Of a DNA stretch of 41,568 bases, positions 1-8,305 are shown piece by piece (the first letter of the stretch is position 1; each line of letters begins with the position of its first letter). Origin of the DNA: Rikenellaceae bacterium (GTDB lineage: Bacteria; Bacteroidota; Bacteroidia; Bacteroidales; UBA932); contig CAAGMI010000311.1 in assembly GCA_900771005.1 (NCBI GenBank), positions 1 to 41,568 on the forward strand, written 5' to 3'. A program made the position numbers and the translations under genes. The notes below the pieces were generated by a model, which did not search any database, was not told where the DNA came from, and saw only the letters and a list, made by a program, of their open reading frames with translations.

Positions 1-236
1 CAAAGTATTTCGCCAGCGTAAACAACTACCGGATGCCGACGGTCATTCGCCTTGACTTGGGATACCAGTTCGAGTTCAAGACGGGTAATGTAGGACATAA
101 GGTGAATCTGGGCGTCTGCAACGTCACCAACCACTTCAACCCGTTCATGCTGTATTTCGACGGAACGACGGAAACCTGGAACGAAATCGCCATCCTTCCG
201 ATAATGCCGAACTTCAGCTGGAGAGTGTCTTTCTAA
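1..236 (+). CDS. TonB-dependent receptor, C-terminal fragment (cut by window edge)
   Basis: The frame is open from base 3 with no start codon in the window, so only the last 77 or so residues of a longer protein are seen. The residues read as alternating beta-barrel strands. They contain an asparagine-x-x-Arg-Met-Pro stretch followed by RLDLGYQF, then a final strand ending in an aromatic residue (SWRVSF), as in outer-membrane barrels inserted by the BAM complex. The same layout (N-x-R-M-P, then RLDIG) ends the next gene, so the two belong to the same receptor family. In Bacteroidota such receptors import bound nutrients or chelates across the outer membrane using TonB energy. The substrate cannot be told from this piece. 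The family call is by resemblance. Confidence 0.6.
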   Translation, partial: KYFASVNNYRMPTVIRLDLGYQFEFKTGNVGHKVNLGVCNVTNHFNPFMLYFDGTTETWNEIAILPIMPNFSWRVSF

Positions 237-289
237 TCAGAATAAGCAAGAGAAGTATCGATACAGAATTTGCCATTGTCTTATTATGA

Positions 290-1219
290 TTTAAGGTCAA
301 TGCCGGTGCAAGGTATGCGATATACCGTGTCTCTGGCAGAACATTCCATTCGTTGGAGCCGAGGGCGGCAATGAAATACCAGATTTCCGATGAAGTGTCG
401 GCCAAGTTGTCATATTCTGAAATGACGCAGTTTATACACCTTGTGTCGTCATCATATCTTGACCTTCCAACCAATATCTGGATGCCATCTACTAACAAGA
501 TTCCCCCTTCCAGGTCAAGACAGATAGCCGGAGGTGTGTATGCTTTCCTGCCTTACAATCTTCATCTTTCAGTTGAAGGATATTACAAGACAATGGAAAA
601 TCTGCTGTTCTATTCCGGAAAGACCGGACTGATCCCTTCAGTGGATAAGTGGGAGGAATCCTTTGTGAGCGGAAAGGGTGTCGCATATGGCGTTGAACTT
701 GATTTCGGATATCGGACGGACAAGATTGATGCGTCATTGTACTATACCTTATCCTGGAACAAGCGTTTTTTCGGGGAAATCTATCCCGACTGGTTTTATG
801 ACAGGAATGACAACAGACATAAGTTAACTCTGTCTGGAACATGGAAATTCAGTGAGGCATTCGACGCGTATGCGGCCTGGAACATCCACAGCGGAGGGTG
901 GATGACAATCCCTGAACAGGTACTGCTCAAGGAAGGGGGAGGCTCGGGGATGAAGTATCCCGAAGTGGAGTATCTGTACAGCGTTCCAAACAATCTCCGG
1001 ATGCCAGCCTATCATCGTCTGGATATAGGATGCAATTTCCGGAAGATGACAAAGAGAGGCAATGAAAGTATATGGAATATCAGTATATACAACGCATACT
1101 GTAAAATGAATCCGATATTTGTCCAACTTGAGCAAATTGATAGTGGCCGGCATATCGGAAAAGCGATAGCCCTTGTGCCGCTTGTGCCGTCATTCAGCTA
1201 CACATTGAAATTCAAATGA
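290..1219 (+). pseudogene. TonB-dependent receptor, N-terminally truncated remnant
   Basis: The frame opens right after an in-frame TGA at 287-289, and recognisable receptor sequence starts at once (KVNAGARYAIYRVSGRTF, then SLEPRAAMKYQ). This is the middle of a TonB-dependent receptor barrel. It continues with the family's conserved block (SYSEMTQFIHLV, LPTNIWMPST, YYKTMENLLFY) to a normal C-terminus ending SYTLKFK. The signal peptide, carboxypeptidase-like domain, plug and first half of the barrel are missing; roughly 310 residues remain of a family usually near 750-900. The only start inside is TTG 353 or later, and there is no signal peptide. Its stop overlaps the ATG of the next lipoprotein gene (ATGA), a pairing typical of intact receptor-DUF4249 operons. 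I infer a deletion or recombination that removed the 5' half. The remnant is unlikely to reach the outer membrane. Confidence 0.7.
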
Positions 1220-2217
1220 AGACACTTAGGCTGATATCATATCTGTTGTTGCTGCAGGTATTGGCTGCCTGCACGTATTATATTGAGCTGCCAGTCAAGG
1301 ATCTGGACGGGAAATTGTTCGCGGAGTGCTTCGTAAATGAAAGAGATACCAATTTTATCCGAGTGAAGGTAACCAGCCCTGTTAATGCCGACCCTGTGAT
1401 CATCCCTATCGACAGTGCAGAAATCATAATGCGCTCCGGAGAAGAAAAGCTCGAGGTGCATAAATATGAAGGAGCTGAAAATGGGGTGTATTATTCCATA
1501 GGAAATATGAATCCGGGGGCCAGTGTAAGACTTGAAATCGACGTCCCGGGCAAAGGTGGACTGGAGGCCGAAGATGTCGTACCGCCATTGCAGGATTTTA
1601 CTTTCAAGAAATTACTTCGTGATGATGCAGGAAATCTGAAACTTGATTTTCAAGTCTCCATTCGTAAGTCTGAAGAGGATCAAGGACCGTATGGAATCAG
1701 ACTCCTGCGAAAAGACATAGAGCAGTACAGGATAACAGGCCCTGACGGTAAAACGGAGTACAGAACTTATGAGCGCGGAATAGAAGTCCCGAACGATATC
1801 TCAATCCAAACATCCGCCTTCCAGGGACAAATCGGATCAGGTAGAGATGAAATATTCCAGACTGTAATCAATGGAGAACAGATTTACATACTGCCGAAGA
1901 TCAAGGATATGAAAGAGCTTACAGTTGACCTGGTCTCTTCTTACAGAGAGGATAGGAAACTGCCATTCGGGCCAGCTCCTGATTCTGTTGCGTACAAAAC
2001 CCTCTATAATATCACTCTTTATCACTTATCTGAGGATACATACCGCTATTTAAGGGCGCAAAATGATATACGCATCAATTATGGTGCAAGATTCAATCTT
2101 GCCGCACCATCATTTGCCTTTACGAATATCCGGGGAGGTTACGGCGTTCTCGGTTGCTGCTCCAGGAAAGAAAGTGGGTGGGTGGAAAATTTCAATCCGG
2201 TTGAGCCTCTCAATTAG
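1216..2217 (+). CDS. DUF4249-type lipoprotein, partner of the TonB-dependent receptor
   Basis: A 333-residue protein with a lipoprotein signal: a hydrophobic stretch ends in VLAAC, placing the lipidated cysteine at residue 19. The mature part is beta-rich and starts YYIELPVKDLDGKLFAECFVN. It has a GGYGVLGCCS stretch near the C-terminus, which matches the glycine-rich end of DUF4249 proteins as I know them. The family is found in Bacteroidota next to TonB-dependent receptors and is thought to be a surface or periplasmic accessory; its ligand is unknown. The start overlaps the stop of the receptor remnant by four bases, so the two are translationally coupled. With its receptor truncated, this protein may now be an orphan. 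Its stop overlaps that of the convergent regulator gene by three bases, with no terminator hairpin between them. Confidence 0.65.
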   Translation: MKTLRLISYLLLLQVLAACTYYIELPVKDLDGKLFAECFVNERDTNFIRVKVTSPVNADPVIIPIDSAEIIMRSGEEKLEVHKYEGAENGVYYSIGNMNPGASVRLEIDVPGKGGLEAEDVVPPLQDFTFKKLLRDDAGNLKLDFQVSIRKSEEDQGPYGIRLLRKDIEQYRITGPDGKTEYRTYERGIEVPNDISIQTSAFQGQIGSGRDEIFQTVINGEQIYILPKIKDMKELTVDLVSSYREDRKLPFGPAPDSVAYKTLYNITLYHLSEDTYRYLRAQNDIRINYGARFNLAAPSFAFTNIRGGYGVLGCCSRKESGWVENFNPVEPLN

Positions 2218-2663
2218 TCTTTCTTCGGGCGTCTTGTGGAGTGGCAGACGATCTGCACTTCGAAATCGTCAATCTTGTAACCGCGGAATCTTCTTCCACG
2301 GAAATGATTCTCAATCAACTCGATAAGTTCATCGTCCTGGACATCCTTGTATTCGTTGAACTTGGTGTCGTAAAGATGCAGGTGATTGAAATTGTTGACG
2401 TCGAAATACATCTTGTTGTTGGAGCTGAAACGGCGTTTGTACAGCCCAATCTCATTCAGCTGAGAAAGAATATTATAAACCGAAGCGACCGTGATGTCTG
2501 TCCCGTTGTGGGCCGAGATATGGTCGCATACCATGTCGGCGCTCGCGTGCCCGAGTTCAAGCATGGCCTGATGCACAGCAATCCTCTGCTGGGTCGCCTT
2601 CATGTCTTCGTTCCTGAGAATCTTCTTGAACTGCTCTATGTCCGGGGCTTTCTTATTTCGCAT
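2214..2663 (-). CDS. Fur/PerR-family metal-dependent transcriptional regulator lacking most of the structural zinc cysteines
   Basis: This 149-residue protein has the Fur-family winged helix (ATQQRIAVHQAML; VASVYNILSQLNEIGL at about 59-74) and the C-terminal dimerisation region. Aligned by eye with Bacillus PerR, its His39, Asp88, His94, His96 and Asp107 fall at the spacing of the PerR regulatory metal ligands (His37, Asp85, His91, His93, Asp104), offset by two to three residues. The two CxxC pairs that hold structural zinc in most family members are not intact: the first is D-x-x-F, and the second keeps only one cysteine (VCHST). I infer a repressor responding to metal or peroxide whose dimer is stabilised without the usual zinc. 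It is the last gene of the minus-strand run, and its start overlaps recN by 11 bases. Calling it specifically Fur or PerR would go beyond the evidence. Confidence 0.85.
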   Translation of the reverse strand: MRNKKAPDIEQFKKILRNEDMKATQQRIAVHQAMLELGHASADMVCDHISAHNGTDITVASVYNILSQLNEIGLYKRRFSSNNKMYFDVNNFNHLHLYDTKFNEYKDVQDDELIELIENHFRGRRFRGYKIDDFEVQIVCHSTRRPKKD

Positions 2664-4305
2664 GGCCTCTTAGAAGTGATTCTGCATTGGCTATTGCCTC
2701 GGGAGTTATGCTTGACCCGCTGAGCATACGGGCGATTTCCATCGTCCTTTCTTCTCCTGTAATACTTTGGATTCCGGATATGGTCCTGCCCTGCCGGGTG
2801 GACTTGGTCACGAGATAATGTGCATCGCCCTTGGCTGCAACCTGAGGAAGGTGGGTGATGGAGAATACCTGCATATCCTGCCCCATATCGCAGATCATAG
2901 AGCCCATCTTGTCTGCAACGCTTCCGCTTACGCCCGTGTCGATCTCGTCGAATATCAGGGTAGGCATGTCAGCGAATTTAGCCATCATAGCCTTCAGACA
3001 AAGCATTATCCTGGAAATTTCACCGCCGGACGCGCATCTTGCGACGTCCACGGGCTCTGAGCCGTTCGAAGAGAAGAGAAAAGTTATGGCATCGGCTCCG
3101 CTTGCATCAGCCTTTGACGGCTCTATGCCTATCCGGAATACCGAATTGTCCAGTTCGAGAAAACGCAGCGAGTTGATGATGTTGTCCTCGAATGCAGGTG
3201 CGGCCTTGACTCTGGATTCGTGAAGCTTGTTGCAGAGGCCTTCGAAAACCGCCTCCTCCTTCTTATGCGCCTCTTTCAGCTCGTTTATCCTTTCATTCAA
3301 TGAGTCGGAGTCATACAGGGCTTCATTGAATTCATCCCGTTTTGCTATCAATTCCGTGACGGTGCTGCAGTTGTGCTTCTTGAGGAGGCTGTAAAGCAGG
3401 GACATCCTGTCCTCCACCATCTCAAGCCGATCGGAAGACATGATGACACGGGAATCCATATCCTCCAGTTCCGCCCTTATGTCATCCAGCTCTATCCTTG
3501 CGGATTCCAGCCTTTCGCATATGCCGTCAAGCGCCGGCACAAATCTGCCGATATGTTCCAGTGTCCGCTTGACTTCCTTCAGGGATGCAAACCCGTCCAG
3601 TGCATTGAATGCCGATCCCAGACCTTCCTTTATGCTCTCCGCATTCGACAGCTGTTTCTGCTCCGCCTCAAGCTCCTCAAGCTCGCCTTCCTTAAGTCCG
3701 GCACCCTCAAGTTGTCTGTATTGGGCTTCGTTGTAGTCCCTGTCTGCAGACAAACGCTCACGTTTCTCTTCAGCTTTCGCCAGTTCGGACCTTATACCGG
3801 AGAGCCTTGACCAACTTGAGCGGCACTCGGAGAGTGTCACGGAGTTTCCTGCGAAATGGTCCAGAACGGACAACTGGAATTTCCTGTCGGTAAGCAGCAG
3901 GCTCTGATGCTGGGAGTGGATGTCTATGAGCAGGGAGGCAAGGGATGACAGCACCCCTGCCTGTACCGGAGAATCATTGACAAAACACCTCGCACGGCCG
4001 GAACTGTTCACGACCCTGCGTACGATTAGATGTCCTCCGTCGCGTTCCACGTCATTTTCATCCAGAATGCGGATGATATCCTCGTTCCGGGGATCGGTGT
4101 CAAATTCGGCCTCCACCACGCAACTGTCTGCGCCTTCGGATATGATTCCCGCATCGGCCTTGGCTCCGGTGACCAGAGACAAAGCGCCAAGCAGTATTGA
4201 CTTTCCTGCGCCGGTCTGCCCCGTAATAATGACTAAACCCTCCGGAAAATCAACATCCAGAGAGTCTATCAATACGTAGTTCCTTATATGGAGGCTGCGG
4301 AGCAT
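2653..4305 (-). CDS. recN: DNA repair protein RecN
   Basis: An SMC-like ATPase of 550 residues, the usual RecN length. The N-terminus (MLRSLHIRNYVLIDSLDVDF) leads into a Walker A motif GQTGAGKS at residues 29-36. A long charged coiled-coil middle follows. The C-terminal half carries CASGGEISRIMLCLKAM (ABC signature) and LIFDEIDTGVSGSVA (Walker B and D-loop), then a conserved STHLPQVAA-like stretch seen here as SITHLPQVAA. RecN works in the cytoplasm in double-strand break repair, holding broken DNA ends or sister molecules together and aiding RecA. The gene lies six bases after rpoZ and overlaps the regulator downstream, so all three are likely co-transcribed. I am confident of the identity. 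Confidence 0.97.
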   Translation of the reverse strand: MLRSLHIRNYVLIDSLDVDFPEGLVIITGQTGAGKSILLGALSLVTGAKADAGIISEGADSCVVEAEFDTDPRNEDIIRILDENDVERDGGHLIVRRVVNSSGRARCFVNDSPVQAGVLSSLASLLIDIHSQHQSLLLTDRKFQLSVLDHFAGNSVTLSECRSSWSRLSGIRSELAKAEEKRERLSADRDYNEAQYRQLEGAGLKEGELEELEAEQKQLSNAESIKEGLGSAFNALDGFASLKEVKRTLEHIGRFVPALDGICERLESARIELDDIRAELEDMDSRVIMSSDRLEMVEDRMSLLYSLLKKHNCSTVTELIAKRDEFNEALYDSDSLNERINELKEAHKKEEAVFEGLCNKLHESRVKAAPAFEDNIINSLRFLELDNSVFRIGIEPSKADASGADAITFLFSSNGSEPVDVARCASGGEISRIMLCLKAMMAKFADMPTLIFDEIDTGVSGSVADKMGSMICDMGQDMQVFSITHLPQVAAKGDAHYLVTKSTRQGRTISGIQSITGEERTMEIARMLSGSSITPEAIANAESLLRGHAK

Positions 4306-4311
4306 GGCGAA

Positions 4312-4641
4312 TTATCTTTCCACCTTGCCCTCGTCTGTCTGAGCTTTTCTGTAAAAGAGTTCCTTGTTCTCGAATTCACTTATGGCAACGAGGTCCGGCT
4401 TCGGCTGTCTCTCGTAGTATTTGGAGATCTCGATCTGTTCCTTGTTCTCGAAAACCTCTTCCATCGTGTCTCTCTCGTTGCGGAAGTCTTCCAGCTTCTT
4501 TGCAAGTTCCTTCTTTTCTGCGAGAGCGATCTGGTTGGCTCTCTTTGAAAGGATCACTACAGTCTCATAGATATTGCCTGTAGGTTCGGCGAGGTATTTG
4601 ATATCCCTCGTGATAGTGTTTGTAGGTATTTTCTTTTCCAT
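4312..4641 (-). CDS. rpoZ: DNA-directed RNA polymerase omega subunit (Rpb6-like, Bacteroidota type)
   Basis: A 109-residue protein resembling the Rpb6/omega family proteins of Bacteroidota: ITRDIKYLAEPTGNIYETVVILSKRANQI gives the conserved N-terminal helix with Lys-Arg-Ala-Asn-Gln. The middle is charged and helical, and EEVFENKEQIEISKYYE followed by PKPDLVAISEF makes the C-terminal part. Omega binds the beta-prime subunit and helps RNA polymerase assemble and stay stable. The gene sits between bamD and recN, an arrangement I know from other Bacteroidota genomes. A short GC-rich inverted repeat (GGTGC/GCACC) lies in the gap between it and bamD. Classical proteobacterial RpoZ is only distantly similar, so the call rests on the lineage-specific family. 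Confidence 0.85.
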   Translation of the reverse strand: MEKKIPTNTITRDIKYLAEPTGNIYETVVILSKRANQIALAEKKELAKKLEDFRNERDTMEEVFENKEQIEISKYYERQPKPDLVAISEFENKELFYRKAQTDEGKVER

Positions 4642-4651
4642 ACTATATCTA

Positions 4652-4665
4652 CGGGTGCTGCTGCA
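4652..4665. repeat. Short GC hairpin between bamD and rpoZ
   Basis: A five-base-pair inverted repeat, GGTGC-TGCT-GCACC, lies in the 36-base gap between the stop of bamD and the start of rpoZ. No T-run follows on the minus strand, so it is not a standard terminator. It may be an RNA processing or stability element in the operon transcript. Evidence is limited to the pairing itself. Confidence 0.3.
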
Positions 4666-4677
4666 CCGTAAGTTTCA

Positions 4678-5463
4678 TTATTTTTCTTTCACTTTCTCGT
4701 AAAGTGAATCGAGTTCCTTCCTGTATTTGGATTCGCTGTATTCCCCGATGAAGTTGAGATAGTCGTCAATGAAGATGAGATACCTTTCCCTTTGCTTTTC
4801 AGGTATACTGAGCGCGGCGTATTTGTATGAAGACATCGCTGTGTAATACAGTATGTCCTCCCTGTATATATTTTCGGCGTCTTCCTTCAGAATGTTCCTG
4901 AAAGCCACCCTGGATGCCTTGTAATCCTCCATTGTATAGTACAGTTTCGCGTTCTCCAGAGCTTTTTTGTCGAGACGCTGGTCCAGGTCCGCCAGCATTG
5001 CATAGCAGAGTTCCTTCTTGTCGGACTTCGGATAATTGATGAGGTACTGATTGATGGCTGCCATGCAGGTATAGGTTGGAGTCTGGTCAAGTTCGTATCT
5101 CAGTGTGGTTCTGTATGAGCAGTCCAACTGGAGGAACGCTGCCGTTTCGGTGAACGGGCTGAGCGGGAAGTTCGTTATGAATCTTTCCAGATTGCTCTGT
5201 GCCGTGAAATAGTCCTGGTCCCTGTAATTGCTGAGGCCCCAGTAGAACTGGACGGTGTCGTCTCTCTCTGTCCCGCTGGTCAGTATGGAAAGAGATTCGA
5301 AAAGACGTGCCGCCTTGCTGAACTTTCCATTGTTGAAATATTCGAAGGCAGCTTCATATTTCGCCTCTGCGTCGTTGCTTTCCAGCAGCGCATCATATTG
5401 TGTCTTGCATGCCGCTGCCGACAGTATGACAACGATAGCCGGAATCAGTATTGAACGTTTCAT
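4678..5463 (-). CDS. bamD: Outer membrane protein assembly factor BamD
   Basis: A 261-residue lipoprotein: hydrophobic signal then AAAC with the lipidated cysteine at residue 19. The rest is tetratricopeptide-like, with paired helices such as YEAAFEYFNNGKFSKAARLFESL and SNYRDQDYFTAQSNLERFITNFP, the pattern of BamD/YfiO. BamD is anchored to the inner face of the outer membrane and, with BamA, recognises and folds beta-barrel proteins. Its length fits the family. The start overlaps the trxB stop (ATGA), so translation is coupled. BamA and a Skp-like chaperone are encoded about 5-8 kb away on the other strand. Confidence 0.92.
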   Translation of the reverse strand: MKRSILIPAIVVILSAAACKTQYDALLESNDAEAKYEAAFEYFNNGKFSKAARLFESLSILTSGTERDDTVQFYWGLSNYRDQDYFTAQSNLERFITNFPLSPFTETAAFLQLDCSYRTTLRYELDQTPTYTCMAAINQYLINYPKSDKKELCYAMLADLDQRLDKKALENAKLYYTMEDYKASRVAFRNILKEDAENIYREDILYYTAMSSYKYAALSIPEKQRERYLIFIDDYLNFIGEYSESKYRKELDSLYEKVKEK

Positions 5464-6380
5464 TTGGATAAAAATTTTTCAGCATCCATGGCCGCCCTGC
5501 ATCCTGAGGCTGCGGCGTTGACTGCCTGTCTGTATTGCGGGTCCTGTACGTCGCCTGCGGCGAATACTCCCGGTACGTTGGTCGCTGAAGTCTTACCTTC
5601 AGTGATGATGTAGCCGTTTTCGTCCGTATTGACCCATTTCGAGAACAATTCCGATACGGGATGATGCCCGATTGCAAGGAAAAATCCGTCGACTTTGATA
5701 TCAAAAACCTCGCCATCCTTGCGTACCAGCCTTGCACCTGTGACCCCGGAGTCGTCACCGAGGATCTCCTGCGTATTGCAATTCCAGAGAATTTCGATGT
5801 TTGAGGCGTTCCTGACTCTTTCCTGCATCGCTGCGGACGCTCTGAGGACATCACGCCTTACTATCATATATACTTTGTTGCAAAGACCTGCCAGATAGCT
5901 GGCCTCCTCGCAGGCGGTGTCTCCTCCGCCCACTACGGCCACATCCTTGCGTCTGTAGAAAAATCCGTCGCAGGTTGCGCATGCGGATACTCCGAGACCG
6001 CGGAATTTCTGTTCTGACGGAAGCCCGAGATACTTTGCTGTGGCTCCGGTTGCGATTATCACCGTTTCCGCCTCGATCTCCGCTCCGTTGTCCGTCTTTA
6101 TGATAAACGGCCTTTTTGAAAAGTCCGCTTCAGTGATTACGCCCCTTCTGATGTCGGCTCCGAGTTTGACCGCCTGCTCGCGCATACCGGACATGAGCTG
6201 GTTTGCGTCAACCCCTCCGGGGAATCCGGGGAAGTTCTCCACCATCGTGGTTGTGGTCAACTGGCCTCCCGGTTCGTTTCCTTCATACAGGATGGGAGAC
6301 AGGGCAGCCCTTGAAGTATATATGGCGGCTGTATATCCGGCGGGACCCCCGCCTATGATAAGACATCTGACTTTTTCCAT
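5460..6380 (-). CDS. trxB: Thioredoxin-disulfide reductase
   Basis: A 306-residue flavoprotein. The FAD-binding motif GGGPAGYTAA is at about 10-19. The redox-active pair is CATC (Cys134 and Cys137), followed by DGFFYRRKDV. The NADPH-binding motif VVGGGDTACEEA and the C-terminal FAD motif VPGVFAAGDVQD complete the family pattern. The enzyme moves electrons from NADPH to thioredoxin in the cytoplasm, supporting ribonucleotide reductase and repair of oxidised proteins. The ATG shares one base with the stop of the upstream gene (TAATG) and its own stop overlaps bamD. All diagnostic residues are present. Confidence 0.97.
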   Translation of the reverse strand: MEKVRCLIIGGGPAGYTAAIYTSRAALSPILYEGNEPGGQLTTTTMVENFPGFPGGVDANQLMSGMREQAVKLGADIRRGVITEADFSKRPFIIKTDNGAEIEAETVIIATGATAKYLGLPSEQKFRGLGVSACATCDGFFYRRKDVAVVGGGDTACEEASYLAGLCNKVYMIVRRDVLRASAAMQERVRNASNIEILWNCNTQEILGDDSGVTGARLVRKDGEVFDIKVDGFFLAIGHHPVSELFSKWVNTDENGYIITEGKTSATNVPGVFAAGDVQDPQYRQAVNAAASGCRAAMDAEKFLSK

Positions 6381-7654
6381 TATCGGACAGTGATTGTATG
6401 GTCTGGGTTATAAGAAATCCTGCGGACGGCCTGATTGATTCCGGATCCGTCACGGAAATTGAATCCGGCCTGCAGACCGCTTTCCTGGTAGGCGCCGGCC
6501 ATTCCGGCCCAGTTTCTTCCGTATCTGGCGCACAGATTCACGAAGTAGTGCATGATGTCATACCCGCTGAATGAATATGCGTTAGGCTCAGCCTGGAATA
6601 CGGAACGGTAGGTCAGGACGAACTTCTTTACCGCCGGATCATCATAGTTTATATGGTATGATGCGGTAAGCTTGAGATTGACATTGTGGAGGTCTTCCTG
6701 CTCAAGGGATTCGAAGGATTTTATCCTGGAGGAGCCGTATGTCATCACTCTGTGCCCCTTGTACTGGAGCATGGCGATGTTCCTGACGGCATCCCCGACG
6801 AAAGCTTCATTGTCGGATGCGATGATGTACTTCCTGAGTACAGTCGTATCGCTGCTCCTGTTGAATCTGTTCTGGATGGTCATTCCCTCAAGGATACCGT
6901 AACTTATCGTGTCACACTGTATCCCCGCCTCTTTAAGCTTTCCGAGCAGATAGATGCTGTTTTCACTGAGTTTGATGCCTTTTTCCTTCACTACGGTCAT
7001 TATGCCCCGTTCTGTGCTTTCGTCCTCGATGATCCATCTTGCAAGATCTTCGGCCTGTGCATCCGGTGTCGAAGCGGCGTGTATTACGTTGTGATCTGAC
7101 GTGAGGGCAGCTGATTTCTGATCCAACGGAGAGACTACATATTGCCCTTCTCCGCATTTCTCGAGTTCGGAAAGTATGTCCGCAGATGAGACTGGACCGA
7201 TTATCAGATCACTTTCCGCCAGATCCGAAGCTTTCGGGCCCGTGCTTCCGGAAGATGAATCGAAGGCGCTCAATTCAAGTCTGATGCCTGAATTTCCAAG
7301 ATCCCTCGCCGCCAGAAGAGCACCGAAATAGAAATCCATGAAATTCGAACTCTGGGTTGCAGATGCCGCGCCGAAGGGCAGTGACAGGCATACCCTGACC
7401 GTCTCCAATGGTTCGGCAGGCAGCTCCTGCTCTTGCTTCTGTTCCCGGATCGGGTCTGCGGCAGGCTGTTCAACCTGTGCCGGTTCGGGCTGGATCTCCG
7501 GCTGTGTCGGCTGTTCGCTGACAGCCGGTGGCGGAGTCACGAGAACGGTATCCGGGTTGGCTTTCCGCCTGCTCGGAAAAAGATACCACTGGGCCGAAGC
7601 TTCTGTGCAAGCGAGACCCAGCAGTATTAGAGTTATGAGAATCCGGCGTTTCAA
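6380..7654 (-). CDS. Periplasmic-binding-protein (type 1 fold) envelope protein with Pro/Gln/Glu-rich linker, TTG start
   Basis: A protein of 424 residues with a signal peptide ending near EASAQ. A low-complexity Pro/Gln/Glu linker spans about residues 42-80. A globular domain follows that resembles type 1 periplasmic binding proteins: VCLSLPFG at its start, FYFGALLAARDLGNSGIRLELSAFD, then ESDLIIGPVSS and NAYSFSGYDIMHYF. In Bacteroidota such proteins are annotated as amino-acid ABC substrate-binding or YraM/LpoA-like, often with a LysM domain; no LysM is seen here. No permease or ATPase gene is nearby, so a structural or cell-wall regulatory role seems more likely than uptake. The start must be TTG at 7654: an in-frame stop lies just upstream, and the next ATG would remove the signal peptide. 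It is seven bases from ompH and overlaps trxB by one. Confidence 0.7.
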   Translation of the reverse strand: MKRRILITLILLGLACTEASAQWYLFPSRRKANPDTVLVTPPPAVSEQPTQPEIQPEPAQVEQPAADPIREQKQEQELPAEPLETVRVCLSLPFGAASATQSSNFMDFYFGALLAARDLGNSGIRLELSAFDSSSGSTGPKASDLAESDLIIGPVSSADILSELEKCGEGQYVVSPLDQKSAALTSDHNVIHAASTPDAQAEDLARWIIEDESTERGIMTVVKEKGIKLSENSIYLLGKLKEAGIQCDTISYGILEGMTIQNRFNRSSDTTVLRKYIIASDNEAFVGDAVRNIAMLQYKGHRVMTYGSSRIKSFESLEQEDLHNVNLKLTASYHINYDDPAVKKFVLTYRSVFQAEPNAYSFSGYDIMHYFVNLCARYGRNWAGMAGAYQESGLQAGFNFRDGSGINQAVRRISYNPDHTITVR

Positions 7655-7661
7655 CGCCTAA

Positions 7662-8267
7662 TTATTTTTTGCTTTTTACGTATTCTGCATTGAGGCCTTC
7701 CAGGATAACGTCTGTGATATCAAGTGCCTCGTCACCTGCAACCACAGGTGCAGGGAGAACGTCTCCCTGAGTCGTAAGGATGAGAGCGTACTGCTTCTCT
7801 GCGTTGAACGCGTCAACGAAAGTCTTGATTGCATCTGCGAGCTGATTCATCATGACTGATTCCTCTTCTGCTATTTCCTGCTGCTTCTGTGCCGCATAGT
7901 TCTGGAACTCAACCTGCTGCTCCTGGAGCTTCTGATACTGAGCCTCCGCTACGCTGCGAGTGAGCAGTCCCTTATCCATCTTGTCCTGGAATGACTTTGC
8001 ATCTGAATCGAGCTTGTTGCCTCTGCGGTTGACTTCCTGGTTGATGCTTTCAACCTTTGTCTCGACTACAGAGCGGAGGTCGTTTGCCATGTCATATTCG
8101 GCGATGACCCTGTCAAGATTGAAATAAACTATAGTGCCTGCAGCCGGAGCGTTTTCAGAGCCTGAAACGGCTTTCTTGCATGACGGATGCGCTGCAAAAG
8201 TGATGACAGCAAGAGCGATTACGCCAGCGAGGGCGATGATGCTGAGAATAAGTGGTGTCTTTTTCAT
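7662..8267 (-). CDS. OmpH/Skp-family periplasmic protein
   Basis: A 201-residue protein with an N-terminal hydrophobic segment (residues 5-26), then the OmpH signature IVYFNLDRVIAEYDMANDLR. A long helical, glutamine-rich region follows (SVAEAQYQKLQEQQVEFQNYAAQKQQEIAEEE), and a C-terminal strand part contains YALILTTQGDVLPA. Skp-type proteins are trimeric periplasmic chaperones that hold outer-membrane proteins before BAM inserts them. The hydrophobic segment lacks a clear cleavage motif and may remain as a membrane anchor. A second, more typical Skp lies beside bamA at 13270. Its neighbours include bamD, so an envelope assembly role is likely. A -7-like box TACTTTTG sits upstream at 8306-8313. 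Confidence 0.8.
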   Translation of the reverse strand: MKKTPLILSIIALAGVIALAVITFAAHPSCKKAVSGSENAPAAGTIVYFNLDRVIAEYDMANDLRSVVETKVESINQEVNRRGNKLDSDAKSFQDKMDKGLLTRSVAEAQYQKLQEQQVEFQNYAAQKQQEIAEEESVMMNQLADAIKTFVDAFNAEKQYALILTTQGDVLPAPVVAGDEALDITDVILEGLNAEYVKSKK

Positions 8268-8305
8268 TATGTAAAACTTTATAAATAATTATCTGTATAG
8301 GAGTA

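Noticed and set aside
6380..7654. An ABC transporter for amino acids
   Set aside because: Only the binding-protein fold is present; no permease or ATPase gene lies near, so a transport role was not assigned.
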